From assembly GCA_913020115.1 (NCBI GenBank), contig CAJWBQ010000037.1:1-41470 (forward strand): a stretch of DNA of 41,470 bases, read 5' to 3'. Position 1 is the first letter of the stretch. Each line of letters starts with the position of its first letter. The stretch is from an uncultured Cellvibrionales bacterium (GTDB taxonomy: Bacteria > Pseudomonadota > Gammaproteobacteria > Pseudomonadales > Cellvibrionaceae). The position numbers were made by a program, and so were the translations under genes. The notes under the pieces were generated by a model. The model was not told the origin of the DNA. It did no database searches and saw only the letters and a program-made list of their open reading frames with translations. This document shows, one piece after another, positions 1 to 7,648 of the stretch.

Positions 1-33
1 AAGATTCTGCATTAGGCAGGGGCTTTTTTGGCA

Positions 34-62
34 TCGAAGGACAGTAATGTCTACTTTATAAT
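34..62 (+). promoter_or_regulatory. Putative sigma-70 promoter of rpsB
   Basis: A perfect -10 hexamer TATAAT lies at 57-62. A weak -35 (TCGAAG, 3 of 6 matches) lies 17 nt upstream at 34-39. Transcription from here would give a leader of about 100 nt before rpsB. Long leaders are known in gammaproteobacterial rpsB genes, where S2 represses its own mRNA. No experimental support is visible. Confidence 0.5.
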
Positions 63-145
63 CGTCACACATATACCGACACGGTAACCTGGGTGCCTTT
101 TCCTCTTACTTGAGTGAATCGGTTGGTTTTCGGGGTATATGGAGG

Positions 146-166
146 CTTAACCCGAGTTAAGGAAAT
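146..166 (+). promoter_or_regulatory. Hairpin over the rpsB ribosome binding site
   Basis: CTTAA (146-150) can pair with TTAAG (157-161) around a CCCGAG loop. The right arm includes the start of the Shine-Dalgarno AAGGAA (159-164), which sits 6 nt before the ATG at 171. The stem is only 5 bp and AU-rich, so it would be a modest translational switch at most. It fits the known idea of S2 leader autoregulation but does not prove it. Confidence 0.3.
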
Positions 167-170
167 AACT

Positions 171-923
171 ATGCCTAACGTTAGCATGCGCGAAATGCTG
201 CAGGCTGGTGTGCACTTTGGCCACCAGACCCGCTATTGGAACCCCAAGATGGATCAGTACATCTTTGGTGCCCGCAACAAGATTCATATCATCAATCTGG
301 AGCACACTGTTCCGGCCTTCAATGAAGCGCTAGAGATTGTTAAAACCATGGCCAGCCAAAAGAAGAAGGTACTGTTTGTTGGTACCAAGCGCGCTGCCCA
401 GAAAATTATTAAAGAAGAAGCTATCCGTTCAGGCCAGCCCTTCGTTAGCCACCGCTGGTTGGGTGGTATGCTGACCAACTATAAGACTATCCGTGCCTCT
501 ATCCGTCGCTTCCGCGAGCTGGATGCCCAGAGCCAGGACGGTACTTTTGAGAAGCTGACCAAGAAAGAAGCCCTGATGCGCACCCGCATGATGGAAAAAC
601 TTGACCGCTCTATTGGTGGTATCAAGGACATGGGCGGCCTGCCTGATGCATTGTTTGTGGTTGACGTTGATCACGAGCGCATCGCCATTCAGGAAGCCAA
701 CAAGCTGGGCATACCCGTTATTGGTATCGTTGATACCAACAGCAACCCAGATGGCGTAGATTACGTTATCCCTGCAAACGATGACGCCATTCGCGCCGTT
801 AAGTTATATGTAGGTGCCATTGCTGATGCTTGTATTGAAGGTGCAAAGGCTGAACAGTCTGCTCCTGCAAACAAGGACGAGTATGTTGAAAGTGAAGGCG
901 ACAGCGAAGCTGCAGCTGAGTAA
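171..923 (+). CDS. rpsB: 30S ribosomal protein S2
   Basis: This is ribosomal protein S2 (250 aa), which sits at the head-body junction of the 30S subunit and helps recruit S1. The N-terminus MPNVSMREMLQAGVHFGHQT and the internal LFVGTKRAAQ and DTNSNPDGVDYVIPANDDA segments are family hallmarks. The open frame extends upstream to 114, but the ATG at 171 matches the conserved S2 N-terminus and has AAGGAA 6 nt upstream. The last 25 or so residues form an acidic, Ala/Glu-rich tail, variable in this family. It is first in the rpsB-tsf-pyrH-frr string, with a hairpin terminator after it. Confidence 0.98.
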   Translation: MPNVSMREMLQAGVHFGHQTRYWNPKMDQYIFGARNKIHIINLEHTVPAFNEALEIVKTMASQKKKVLFVGTKRAAQKIIKEEAIRSGQPFVSHRWLGGMLTNYKTIRASIRRFRELDAQSQDGTFEKLTKKEALMRTRMMEKLDRSIGGIKDMGGLPDALFVVDVDHERIAIQEANKLGIPVIGIVDTNSNPDGVDYVIPANDDAIRAVKLYVGAIADACIEGAKAEQSAPANKDEYVESEGDSEAAAE

Positions 924-967
924 GTGTGAATTTCGCGGCGCTTAGTCGCACATAATTAGTCACACAT

Positions 968-993
968 AAAAAGGGGGCTCGCCCCCTTTTTTT
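968..993 (+). terminator. Rho-independent terminator between rpsB and tsf
   Basis: A stem of GGGGG (973-977) and CCCCC (982-986) with loop CTCG is flanked by five A residues (968-972) and seven T residues (987-993). The A and T tracts can extend the stem to 10 bp. It lies only 34 nt before tsf and so may act as a partial attenuator that lowers tsf relative to rpsB, as reported for the E. coli rpsB-tsf intercistronic terminator. Confidence 0.85.
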
Positions 994-1027
994 CTACCCC
1001 GTAACCCTATTTAGAGAGGATTGAGTC

Positions 1028-1897
1028 ATGGCAGCTATATCTGCTTCTATGGTGAAGGAACTGCGTGAGCGTACAAGCTTGGGCATGATGGAGTGCAAAA
1101 AAGCACTCAAAGAAGCTGACGGTGATATTGAGTTGGCAATTGAAAACCTGCGTAAGGCTTCTGGCCTGAAAGCAGCCAAAAAAGCTGACCGCACCGCCGC
1201 TGATGGCGCTGTTGCCGTTAAAGTTGCTGAAGATGGCAGCTATGGCGTTGTGGTTGAAGTGAACAGTGAAACTGACTTCGCCGCTCGCGAACCTAATTTT
1301 GTAGCCTTTGTTGCTAAAGTTGTTGAAGCGGCATTTGCCGGCAAGCAAAGCGACGTGGCGGCACTGATGGAAGGTGAGCTGGAGCAGGCTCGTGAAGCAC
1401 TGGTTCAGAAGATCGGTGAAAACATCGGTGTTCGTCGTATTTCTATCCTGGAAGGCGGTGTTGTTGGTGCTTATCTGCACTCCAATAGCCGTATTGCTGT
1501 ATTGACCCAGCTCGAAGGCGGTTCTGAAGAGCTGGCCCGCGACGTGGCAATGCACATTGCCGCGGTAAATCCTCAGGTCGTTAGCCCTGAAGATATGCCT
1601 GCTGATCAGGTTGAGAAAGAAAAAGACATCATCAAGGCCCAGCCAGATATGGAAGGCAAGCCCGCTGAAATCGTTGAGAAGATGATGGGCGGCCGCATCA
1701 AGAAGTTCTTGAAAGAGAACAGCTTGTTAGAGCAGCCTTTTGTTAAGAACCCTGACGTGAGTGTTGGCCAGTTGGCTAAAGACGGCGGTGCAGTGGTTCA
1801 GACTTTTGTTCGCTTTGAAGTGGGCGAGGGCATTGAAGTAGCTGAATCTGATTTCGCGGCTGAAGTTGCGGCTCAGGTAGAAGCATCTAAGTCTTAA
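1028..1897 (+). CDS. tsf: Elongation factor Ts
   Basis: This is EF-Ts (289 aa), the nucleotide exchange factor that releases GDP from EF-Tu. The N-terminal UBA-like helical domain has the typical sequence VKELRERTSLGMMECKKAL. The EF-Tu-contacting TDF motif (ETDFAAREPNFVAFV) follows near residue 80, then two core subdomains and a C-terminal module. The ATG at 1028 is preceded by AGAGAGGA at about 1013-1020. The length is close to the usual 280-295 aa. It is separated from rpsB by a terminator hairpin and is followed by another before pyrH. Confidence 0.98.
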   Translation: MAAISASMVKELRERTSLGMMECKKALKEADGDIELAIENLRKASGLKAAKKADRTAADGAVAVKVAEDGSYGVVVEVNSETDFAAREPNFVAFVAKVVEAAFAGKQSDVAALMEGELEQAREALVQKIGENIGVRRISILEGGVVGAYLHSNSRIAVLTQLEGGSEELARDVAMHIAAVNPQVVSPEDMPADQVEKEKDIIKAQPDMEGKPAEIVEKMMGGRIKKFLKENSLLEQPFVKNPDVSVGQLAKDGGAVVQTFVRFEVGEGIEVAESDFAAEVAAQVEASKS

Positions 1898-1960
1898 TTG
1901 CCACTGGCAATAAGAGGAAGTGCACGCAGGGCGGGCACTTCTTCAAGACTTTCCCCAGAG

Positions 1961-1991
1961 AGAGGTTGAGTGGTAACACTCAGCCTCTTTT
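1961..1991 (+). terminator. Terminator hairpin between tsf and pyrH
   Basis: AGAGGTTGAGTG (1961-1972) pairs with CACTCAGCCTCT (1977-1988) across a GTAA loop. The 12-bp stem contains one G-U pair and ends in TTTT. A smaller hairpin, GAAGTGC (1917-1923) with GCACTTC (1935-1941), lies just upstream. Together they form a tandem hairpin after tsf, so pyrH may be transcribed partly by read-through or from its own promoter. Confidence 0.75.
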
Positions 1992-2033
1992 GCTGTTAAA
2001 CTGCCTCGCAAAATTATCAATCTGGAGTGATTA

Positions 2034-2786
2034 ATGCCAACAACACGCGATCGGAAATATAAGCGAATTCTTCTTAAGCTTAGTGGCGAAGAGCTGATGG
2101 GCAGTGAAGGTTTTGGTATCGATCCCAAAGTGCTTGACAAGATGGCGCTGGAAATTGGTCAGTTGGTAGGCATTGGTGTTCAGGTAGGCTTGGTTATTGG
2201 TGGTGGCAACTTATTTCGTGGCGCCGCACTGAGTGCTGCGGGTCTTGACCGTGTTACGGGCGACCACATGGGTATGCTGGCCACTGTGATGAATGCATTG
2301 GCCATGCGAGACGCGCTCGAGCGCTCAAATATCTCAACCAGAGTTATGTCAGCCATTCCTATGAGCGGCGTTGTAGAGCATTATGACCGTCGTCGCGCTC
2401 TGCGTTTCCTGTCCAATGGTGAAGTGGTGATTTTTTCAGCTGGCACAGGTAACCCCTTTTTCACAACGGATTCAGCAGCCTGTTTACGCGGCATAGAAAT
2501 TGATGCTGAGCTGGTCTTAAAAGCCACGAAAGTTGACGGCGTATACAGTGCTGACCCAATGAAAGATCCAACGGCTGTTAAGTACGATCGTTTGAGTTAT
2601 GACGAAGTACTTGCCAATAAATTGGAAGTGATGGATTTTACCGCTATCTGCCTGTGTCGTGAGCAGGACATGCCTGTGCGGGTATTTAGAATGGATAAAG
2701 CTGGAGCTTTGCTCAACATTGTTGTGGGTGGAGACGAAGGCACACTGATTGAAGAGACTTCTGAGGAGCCTACAGAAAATGATTAA
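2034..2786 (+). CDS. pyrH: Uridylate (UMP) kinase
   Basis: This is a bacterial UMP kinase (250 aa) of the amino-acid-kinase fold. It phosphorylates UMP to UDP and feeds UTP, CTP and UDP-sugar synthesis. Visible hallmarks are KRILLKLSGEEL near the N-terminus, VIGGGNLFRG for phosphate binding, the GDHMGMLATVMNALAM segment, and SAGTGNPFFTTDSAA. The ATG at 2034 follows TCTGGAG. Compared with E. coli the C-terminus carries a short acidic tail ending EEPTEND. The last eight nucleotides overlap the start of frr, which implies translational coupling. Confidence 0.98.
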   Translation: MPTTRDRKYKRILLKLSGEELMGSEGFGIDPKVLDKMALEIGQLVGIGVQVGLVIGGGNLFRGAALSAAGLDRVTGDHMGMLATVMNALAMRDALERSNISTRVMSAIPMSGVVEHYDRRRALRFLSNGEVVIFSAGTGNPFFTTDSAACLRGIEIDAELVLKATKVDGVYSADPMKDPTAVKYDRLSYDEVLANKLEVMDFTAICLCREQDMPVRVFRMDKAGALLNIVVGGDEGTLIEETSEEPTEND

Positions 2787-3336
2787 TTCAATAAAAACCG
2801 AAGCCGAAGCTCGCATGGGCAAAAGCTTAGTAGCCCTAGCGGCCGCCTTTAACAGAATTAGAACTGGCCGCGCCTCGCCGACTATCCTCGACGGTATTAT
2901 GGTGTCTTATTACGGTTCAGACACGCCCTTGAGCCAAGTGGCGAACATCATGGTGGAAGACGCGCGTACACTGGCGCTTAGCCCCTGGGAAAAGAACCTA
3001 ATTCCCGAAATTGAAAAAGCCATTATGAAGTCTGACCTGGGTTTGAATCCAGCGACTTCGGGTGACGTTATTCGTATTCCAATGCCCGCGCTGACCGAAG
3101 AAACACGCAAGGGTTTTATTAAGAAGGCGCGTCAAGAAGCTGAAAATGCGCGAGTGTCTATTCGCAACGGTCGTCGCGATGCTATTGCTGATGTTAAAGA
3201 CCTGTTAAAAGACAAGGACATTTCTGAAGACGAAGAGCGTAAAGCGGCTGATGATATTCAGAAAATCACCGACAAATTTGTTGGTGAAGTAGACAAATCA
3301 TTAAGCGCAAAAGAAGCTGATCTGCTGGAAATATAA
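2779..3336 (+). CDS. frr: Ribosome recycling factor
   Basis: This is ribosome recycling factor (185 aa, the canonical length), which with EF-G splits post-termination ribosomes. Recognisable parts are FNRIRTGRASPTILDGI near residues 24-40 and VIRIPMPALTEETRK in the hinge/domain II region, followed by the long C-terminal helix. The frame opens upstream at 2749, but the ATG at 2779 reproduces the family N-terminus (MINSIKTEAEARM) and overlaps the pyrH stop in ATGATTAA. Translation is therefore probably coupled to pyrH. Confidence 0.98.
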   Translation: MINSIKTEAEARMGKSLVALAAAFNRIRTGRASPTILDGIMVSYYGSDTPLSQVANIMVEDARTLALSPWEKNLIPEIEKAIMKSDLGLNPATSGDVIRIPMPALTEETRKGFIKKARQEAENARVSIRNGRRDAIADVKDLLKDKDISEDEERKAADDIQKITDKFVGEVDKSLSAKEADLLEI

Positions 3337-3356
3337 GCGTTTCGCTGGAGAGTCTG

Positions 3357-4112
3357 TTGTCAGTTAATCAATTGCGTCACATTGCCATCATCATGGATGG
3401 GAATAACCGCTGGGCCAAACAGCATGGTAAGTCGGGCACCGCGGGCCATAAGGCCGGCGTTGAACGTATCCGTGATGTGATGGCAGCCTGCCAGCAACAC
3501 AATGTTGAAGTGCTTACCCTATTCGCGTTTAGCAGTGAAAATTGGCAGCGTCCCCGCAAAGAGGTAGAGGCGCTCATGGGGCTGTTTCTCAGCTACTTGA
3601 AACGCGAAGCAAAAAAATTGAAAGCTGAAGGTGTTCGCCTGAGAATTGTGGGCAATCGCAGTCGGTTTAGCCCGCGCATGCAGCGTTCAATTGCCGAAGC
3701 CGAGGCCTTGGCGTGTGAGGGCGAGACAACACTTGTGATAGCGGCTGACTACGGCGGCCGCTGGGACATCGCGGAAGCGGCAAAACAGATAGCCGCCGAT
3801 GTTGTTGCCGGGACTCTCAGCCTTGACCAGATAAATGAAGACGCTCTCCATGAGCGCACTGCGCTGGCAGACATGCCCGCGCCTGACCTGTTGATTCGCA
3901 CAGGTGGCGATCAGCGCATTAGCAATTTCTTATTGTGGCAATCCGCCTATACTGAGCTGTATTTTTGTGAGCAGTACTGGCCCGATTTCGACGGGGCAGC
4001 GTTGGACGAAGCGGTGCAGGAATTTAATTCTCGCCAGCGCCGATATGGGCTCAGCGGTGATCAAGTGGCACCCCTGCAAGTAGATCAACAAGAGGGCGTC
4101 AAAGGTGCTTAA
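3357..4112 (+). CDS. uppS: Undecaprenyl diphosphate synthase
   Basis: This is the cis-prenyltransferase (251 aa) that condenses farnesyl diphosphate with eight isopentenyl diphosphates to make the C55 lipid carrier for peptidoglycan and O-antigen synthesis. The catalytic aspartate is D14 in MDGNNRWA, and the signature LLIRTGGDQRISNFLLWQ is intact near residues 180-197. The start is TTG at 3357, supported by CTGGAGAG about 5 nt upstream; no in-frame ATG gives a complete N-terminal strand. The stop overlaps cdsA by 8 nt. Confidence 0.97.
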   Translation: MSVNQLRHIAIIMDGNNRWAKQHGKSGTAGHKAGVERIRDVMAACQQHNVEVLTLFAFSSENWQRPRKEVEALMGLFLSYLKREAKKLKAEGVRLRIVGNRSRFSPRMQRSIAEAEALACEGETTLVIAADYGGRWDIAEAAKQIAADVVAGTLSLDQINEDALHERTALADMPAPDLLIRTGGDQRISNFLLWQSAYTELYFCEQYWPDFDGAALDEAVQEFNSRQRRYGLSGDQVAPLQVDQQEGVKGA

Positions 4113-4938
4113 ACAACGAATTATAACGGCTGTGTTGTTAGCGATGGCCTTCCTCTCCGCTCTTTTCTATTTACCTCAAGCTTTGTTTGCCCTTTTTATC
4201 GCTACCTTCGTTTTGATTGCCGCGTGGGAGTGGTCAAATTTGGCGGGTTACGGCCGAAGAGGGCAGCGCGCGCTGTATGTGCTCGTTACGGCCATAATAT
4301 TGTGGGCAAGTGCCTATTACTGTGATTTTGGCAGTGATTCGGGTGTAAATGAAGATCACGTACGGACACTTTTATTGCTGGGCTGTGGATGGTGGGCCGT
4401 GGCCTTGTTGTGGGTTCAGGGTTACCCCAGTAGCGGGCTACTTTGGGGAGGGCGTTTTCCTCGAGCCATCATGGGCTTCCTTATTCTCATGCCAACCTTT
4501 TTGGGGCTGGCCTACATTCAAACCTTAAAGGGTGGGGCATGGTTCATTCTCATGTCCGTATTAATTTGTGCTCTGGCCGATATTGGTGGTTATTTCGCCG
4601 GTCGTAAGTTTGGTCGCAACAAGCTGGCTCCCAATGTAAGCCCAGGCAAGACTTGGGAAGGTTTTTGGGGTGGTTTGACGCTCAATACTCTATTCGCTTT
4701 TGCACTGAGCTATTTTGGCGGTTACAGCCTTGGTTTGGTGCTCGCCGTGATCATCCCTGCAAGCCTTGCGTCTGTTTTGGGTGATCTAGTGGAGAGCATG
4801 GTAAAGCGCCATCGGAGGATAAAGGACAGCAGTCGCTTGTTGCCAGGTCATGGTGGTGTGCTTGACCGAGTTGATAGTATTACCGCCGCCGTCCCCGTAT
4901 TTGCTTTGGCGCTGCTACTCAGCCACTGGCGCCTCTAA
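4105..4938 (+). CDS. cdsA: Phosphatidate cytidylyltransferase (CDP-diglyceride synthase)
   Basis: This is a multi-pass inner-membrane enzyme (277 aa) that turns phosphatidic acid and CTP into CDP-diacylglycerol, the branch point for phosphatidylethanolamine and phosphatidylglycerol. The C-terminal signature KRHRRIKDSSRLLPGHGG followed by DRVDS is intact, and most of the rest is hydrophobic. The start is GTG at 4105 inside the uppS 3' end (GTGCTTAA overlap). dxr begins 2 nt after its stop, so uppS-cdsA-dxr form one translation-coupled unit. Confidence 0.97.
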   Translation: MLKQRIITAVLLAMAFLSALFYLPQALFALFIATFVLIAAWEWSNLAGYGRRGQRALYVLVTAIILWASAYYCDFGSDSGVNEDHVRTLLLLGCGWWAVALLWVQGYPSSGLLWGGRFPRAIMGFLILMPTFLGLAYIQTLKGGAWFILMSVLICALADIGGYFAGRKFGRNKLAPNVSPGKTWEGFWGGLTLNTLFAFALSYFGGYSLGLVLAVIIPASLASVLGDLVESMVKRHRRIKDSSRLLPGHGGVLDRVDSITAAVPVFALALLLSHWRL

Positions 4939-4940
4939 TC

Positions 4941-6128
4941 ATGAGTGATTCTCTACAGCAGCTGACGATACTTGGCGCTACAGGCTCTATCGGCGTAAGT
5001 ACACTTGATGTGGTCGCTCGCCACCCTGACCGCTACGCGGTTTTTGCATTAACGGCACATTCACGCTGGCAGCCATTGGCTGAACAGTGTGTGCTCCACA
5101 AGCCTCAATATGCGGTGCTTAGTGGAGCGGATGAAGCGGCCTTGCTCAGTGCTGAATTGAAACGTTTGGGCTCGATGACAGAAGTGCTCTTTGGCGAAGA
5201 GGCCTTGGCACAAGTGGCCTCCCACTCTGAGGTGGACACTGTGATGGCCGCCATTGTCGGGGCCGCAGGTTTACTGCCTACCTTAGCCGCTGTAAACAGC
5301 GGGAAAAAAGTCCTACTTGCGAATAAAGAAGCTCTGGTAATGGCAGGTGGCCTATTTACCCAGGCGGTAGCAGATTCAGGTGCGGTATTGTTACCAATCG
5401 ACAGTGAACACAATGCCATTTTTCAGTGCATGCCGGCTCAGCACGGCACTCTGGCAGAGGCCGGAGTTCGTAAAATATTGCTGACAGGTTCTGGGGGGCC
5501 ATTCCGACAAACGCCTCTCGAAACCTTGAAGTTGGTTACACCGGATCAAGCGTGCGCTCACCCCAATTGGTCTATGGGGCGGAAGATTTCTGTCGATTCG
5601 GCGAGTATGATGAACAAAGGGCTCGAATTAGTAGAGGCCTGTTGGTTGTTTAATTGCGCGCCCGACAAAATAGATATTGTGATTCATCCTCAGAGCATTA
5701 TTCATTCAATGGTCGAGTATATGGATGGGTCCATGTTGGCACAGCTGGGCAATCCTGATATGCGTACGCCCATAGCCCATGCCTTGGCTTGGCCTGAGCG
5801 CATAGATTCCGGTGTGGCAAGCCTAGACATCGTCGCCACAGCGAGGCTCGACTTTGAAGCTCCAGATTTTGGGCGCTTCCCTTGTCTGCGCTTAGCGGTT
5901 GAAGCGGCCAAAGCTGGTCAGACGGCCCCTGCGATCCTTAACGCCGCTAATGAAGTGGCTGTAGAGGCTTTCTTGGCGGAACGTATCCGTTTTGATCAGA
6001 TCGCACAAATTATAGATGGCACCCTTGAAGCCATACCGCTCTCTGAACCAGAGAGTTTGTCTGTGGTCCAAGAAATCGATCGGCGAGCTCGCGATGTTGC
6101 GAAATTACTGGTTGATCGGCAGGCTTAA
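4941..6128 (+). CDS. dxr: 1-deoxy-D-xylulose 5-phosphate reductoisomerase
   Basis: This enzyme (395 aa; E. coli 398) makes 2-C-methyl-D-erythritol 4-phosphate from DXP with NADPH, the committed step of the MEP isoprenoid pathway. The NADPH-binding GATGSIG is at residues 12-18. The metal and substrate-binding segments LLPIDSEHNAIFQ, LTGSGGPF and HPNWSMGRKISVDSASMMNKG are all present. Its place next to uppS puts isoprenoid precursor supply beside the enzyme that uses it. The order uppS-cdsA-dxr is as in Pseudomonas. Confidence 0.98.
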   Translation: MSDSLQQLTILGATGSIGVSTLDVVARHPDRYAVFALTAHSRWQPLAEQCVLHKPQYAVLSGADEAALLSAELKRLGSMTEVLFGEEALAQVASHSEVDTVMAAIVGAAGLLPTLAAVNSGKKVLLANKEALVMAGGLFTQAVADSGAVLLPIDSEHNAIFQCMPAQHGTLAEAGVRKILLTGSGGPFRQTPLETLKLVTPDQACAHPNWSMGRKISVDSASMMNKGLELVEACWLFNCAPDKIDIVIHPQSIIHSMVEYMDGSMLAQLGNPDMRTPIAHALAWPERIDSGVASLDIVATARLDFEAPDFGRFPCLRLAVEAAKAGQTAPAILNAANEVAVEAFLAERIRFDQIAQIIDGTLEAIPLSEPESLSVVQEIDRRARDVAKLLVDRQA

Positions 6129-6160
6129 TGTCCGAATTACACCGCAATGAGTTACTTTGA

Positions 6161-7519
6161 ATGTTAGACACTATACAGACAGTCATTTCGTTTTTATTGG
6201 CCCTTGGGGTTCTAGTGACCATTCACGAATTTGGTCACTACTACGTCGCCCGTCGCTGTGGCGTCAAAGTACTGCGTTTCTCTGTAGGTTTTGGTAAGCG
6301 TCTGTTTAGCTGGCGAGACCGCCACGGCACAGAATTTATGCTGGCCGCGATTCCCTTGGGCGGCTATGTAAAAATGCTGGATGAGCGCGAAGGCGATGTG
6401 CCAGAAGAACTGCTTTCTCAGGCATTCACGCAAAAATCGGTTTGGGCTCGAATTGCCATTGTGGCCGCGGGCCCGGTCGCAAACTTTATTCTGGCGATAG
6501 TGCTGTTTTGGGTGATGCTATTGCCTGGTGTCAGCGATATTGTGCCCGTAATTGGCTCCGTAAAGCCGGCTAGCATCGCGGCCCAAGCCGGTTTAGACGC
6601 AGGGCAGGAAATAATTGCTGTCGATGGCGAAGCCACGCCCACATGGCAGGCCTTGCATCAGCAATTACTGCAGCGTTTGGGCGAGACAGGGCGCATTACC
6701 TTTACCGTCAAATATCTTGATTCCAATTTGAATTATGAGTCTGAAGCTGAGCTGAGCGACTGGCTTAAGGGTGTTGATGAGCCTGATGTTATTAAGGGCT
6801 TGGGTATAGCAATGTATCGACCGCCCTTTGAGGTAATCATAGACAGTGTATTGGCCGATAGTCCCGCTGAAGCTGCGGGCCTAAAAAAGGGTGATAAAGT
6901 GCTCAGTGCCGATGGCGAGCCCATGCCCGAATGGATGGACTGGGTAAAATATGTGCGTGCAAGGCCAGATAAATTAATGAGCCTTGGAGTCTTGCGCGAT
7001 GGTAAAACCATAGATTTGACAATTACTCCGCGGAGAATTGTCACTGAGGCGGGCGAGGCCCAAGGGCAGGTTGGCGTGAGTCCGCTGGTTCCCACTTGGC
7101 CAGAGTCCATGCGTCGAGATTTTGAATATTCTCTTGCTGGGGCCTTTGTGGCGGGAGTGAATAAAACCTGGGAAACCTCGCATTTTGTACTTCTTTCGGT
7201 CAAAAAACTGATCTTGGGGCAAATATCGACGAAAAACTTGAGTGGACCCATTACCATTGCTAAAGTGGCGGGCGATTCGGCCAAGGCGGGCTGGACCTAC
7301 TACGTCGGGTTTCTGGCCCTGCTTAGTGTGAGTTTGGGGGTTTTTAACCTTCTGCCTATCCCGGTATTGGATGGCGGTCACCTTTTGTACTATTTTGTGG
7401 AGTTGCTAAAAGGAAGTCCCGTACCCGAAAAGGTGCAGCTTGTGGGCTACCAATTAGGTCTGTTTATGGTACTGGGAGTCATGATTTTGGCCGTTTATAA
7501 CGACATAATGCGTTTGTGA
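6161..7519 (+). CDS. rseP: Site-2 intramembrane metalloprotease RseP
   Basis: RseP (452 aa; E. coli 450) cuts the anti-sigma factor RseA within the inner membrane to release sigma-E, and also clears signal-peptide remnants. The zinc-binding HEFGH is at H22, E23 and H26, with the third ligand D404 in the C-terminal VLDGGH segment. Two PDZ-like regions lie between them (around residues 125-210 and 220-305). The ATG at 6161 has only a weak Shine-Dalgarno (GAGT). Position before bamA and skp, both envelope-stress genes in related bacteria, fits its role. Confidence 0.98.
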   Translation: MLDTIQTVISFLLALGVLVTIHEFGHYYVARRCGVKVLRFSVGFGKRLFSWRDRHGTEFMLAAIPLGGYVKMLDEREGDVPEELLSQAFTQKSVWARIAIVAAGPVANFILAIVLFWVMLLPGVSDIVPVIGSVKPASIAAQAGLDAGQEIIAVDGEATPTWQALHQQLLQRLGETGRITFTVKYLDSNLNYESEAELSDWLKGVDEPDVIKGLGIAMYRPPFEVIIDSVLADSPAEAAGLKKGDKVLSADGEPMPEWMDWVKYVRARPDKLMSLGVLRDGKTIDLTITPRRIVTEAGEAQGQVGVSPLVPTWPESMRRDFEYSLAGAFVAGVNKTWETSHFVLLSVKKLILGQISTKNLSGPITIAKVAGDSAKAGWTYYVGFLALLSVSLGVFNLLPIPVLDGGHLLYYFVELLKGSPVPEKVQLVGYQLGLFMVLGVMILAVYNDIMRL

Positions 7520-7539
7520 GCCAGGAGCGGACGGCCTTT

Positions 7540-7567
7540 GAACTTATAGGGCCTATAGACAGTCAGA
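7540..7567 (+). promoter_or_regulatory. Putative sigma-E promoter upstream of bamA
   Basis: TGAACTT (7539-7545) resembles the sigma-E -35 element GGAACTT. TCAGA (7563-7567, within GTCAGAC) resembles its -10 element, with a spacer of 16-17 nt. The spacer contains a perfect 6-bp inverted repeat TATAGG/CCTATA (7545-7557). The start site would be about 75 nt before bamA. In E. coli, sigma-E drives bamA and skp, so both site and place fit. This is a by-eye consensus match. Confidence 0.5.
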
Positions 7568-7648
7568 CATTAGGGTGCAGCCGGTGGTCGTAGCACTTTG
7601 ACCATAACAACAACGATAAGAATTAATATCATTACTAGAAGCAATTAT

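Noticed and set aside
1007..1555. Open frame of 182 codons on the minus strand opposite tsf
   Set aside because: It lies wholly antisense to the conserved tsf gene, encodes no recognisable motif, and its length is explained by codon bias of tsf.
6733..7284. Open frame of 183 codons on the minus strand opposite rseP
   Set aside because: Antisense shadow of rseP with low-complexity Ser/Pro/Arg composition and no family motif.
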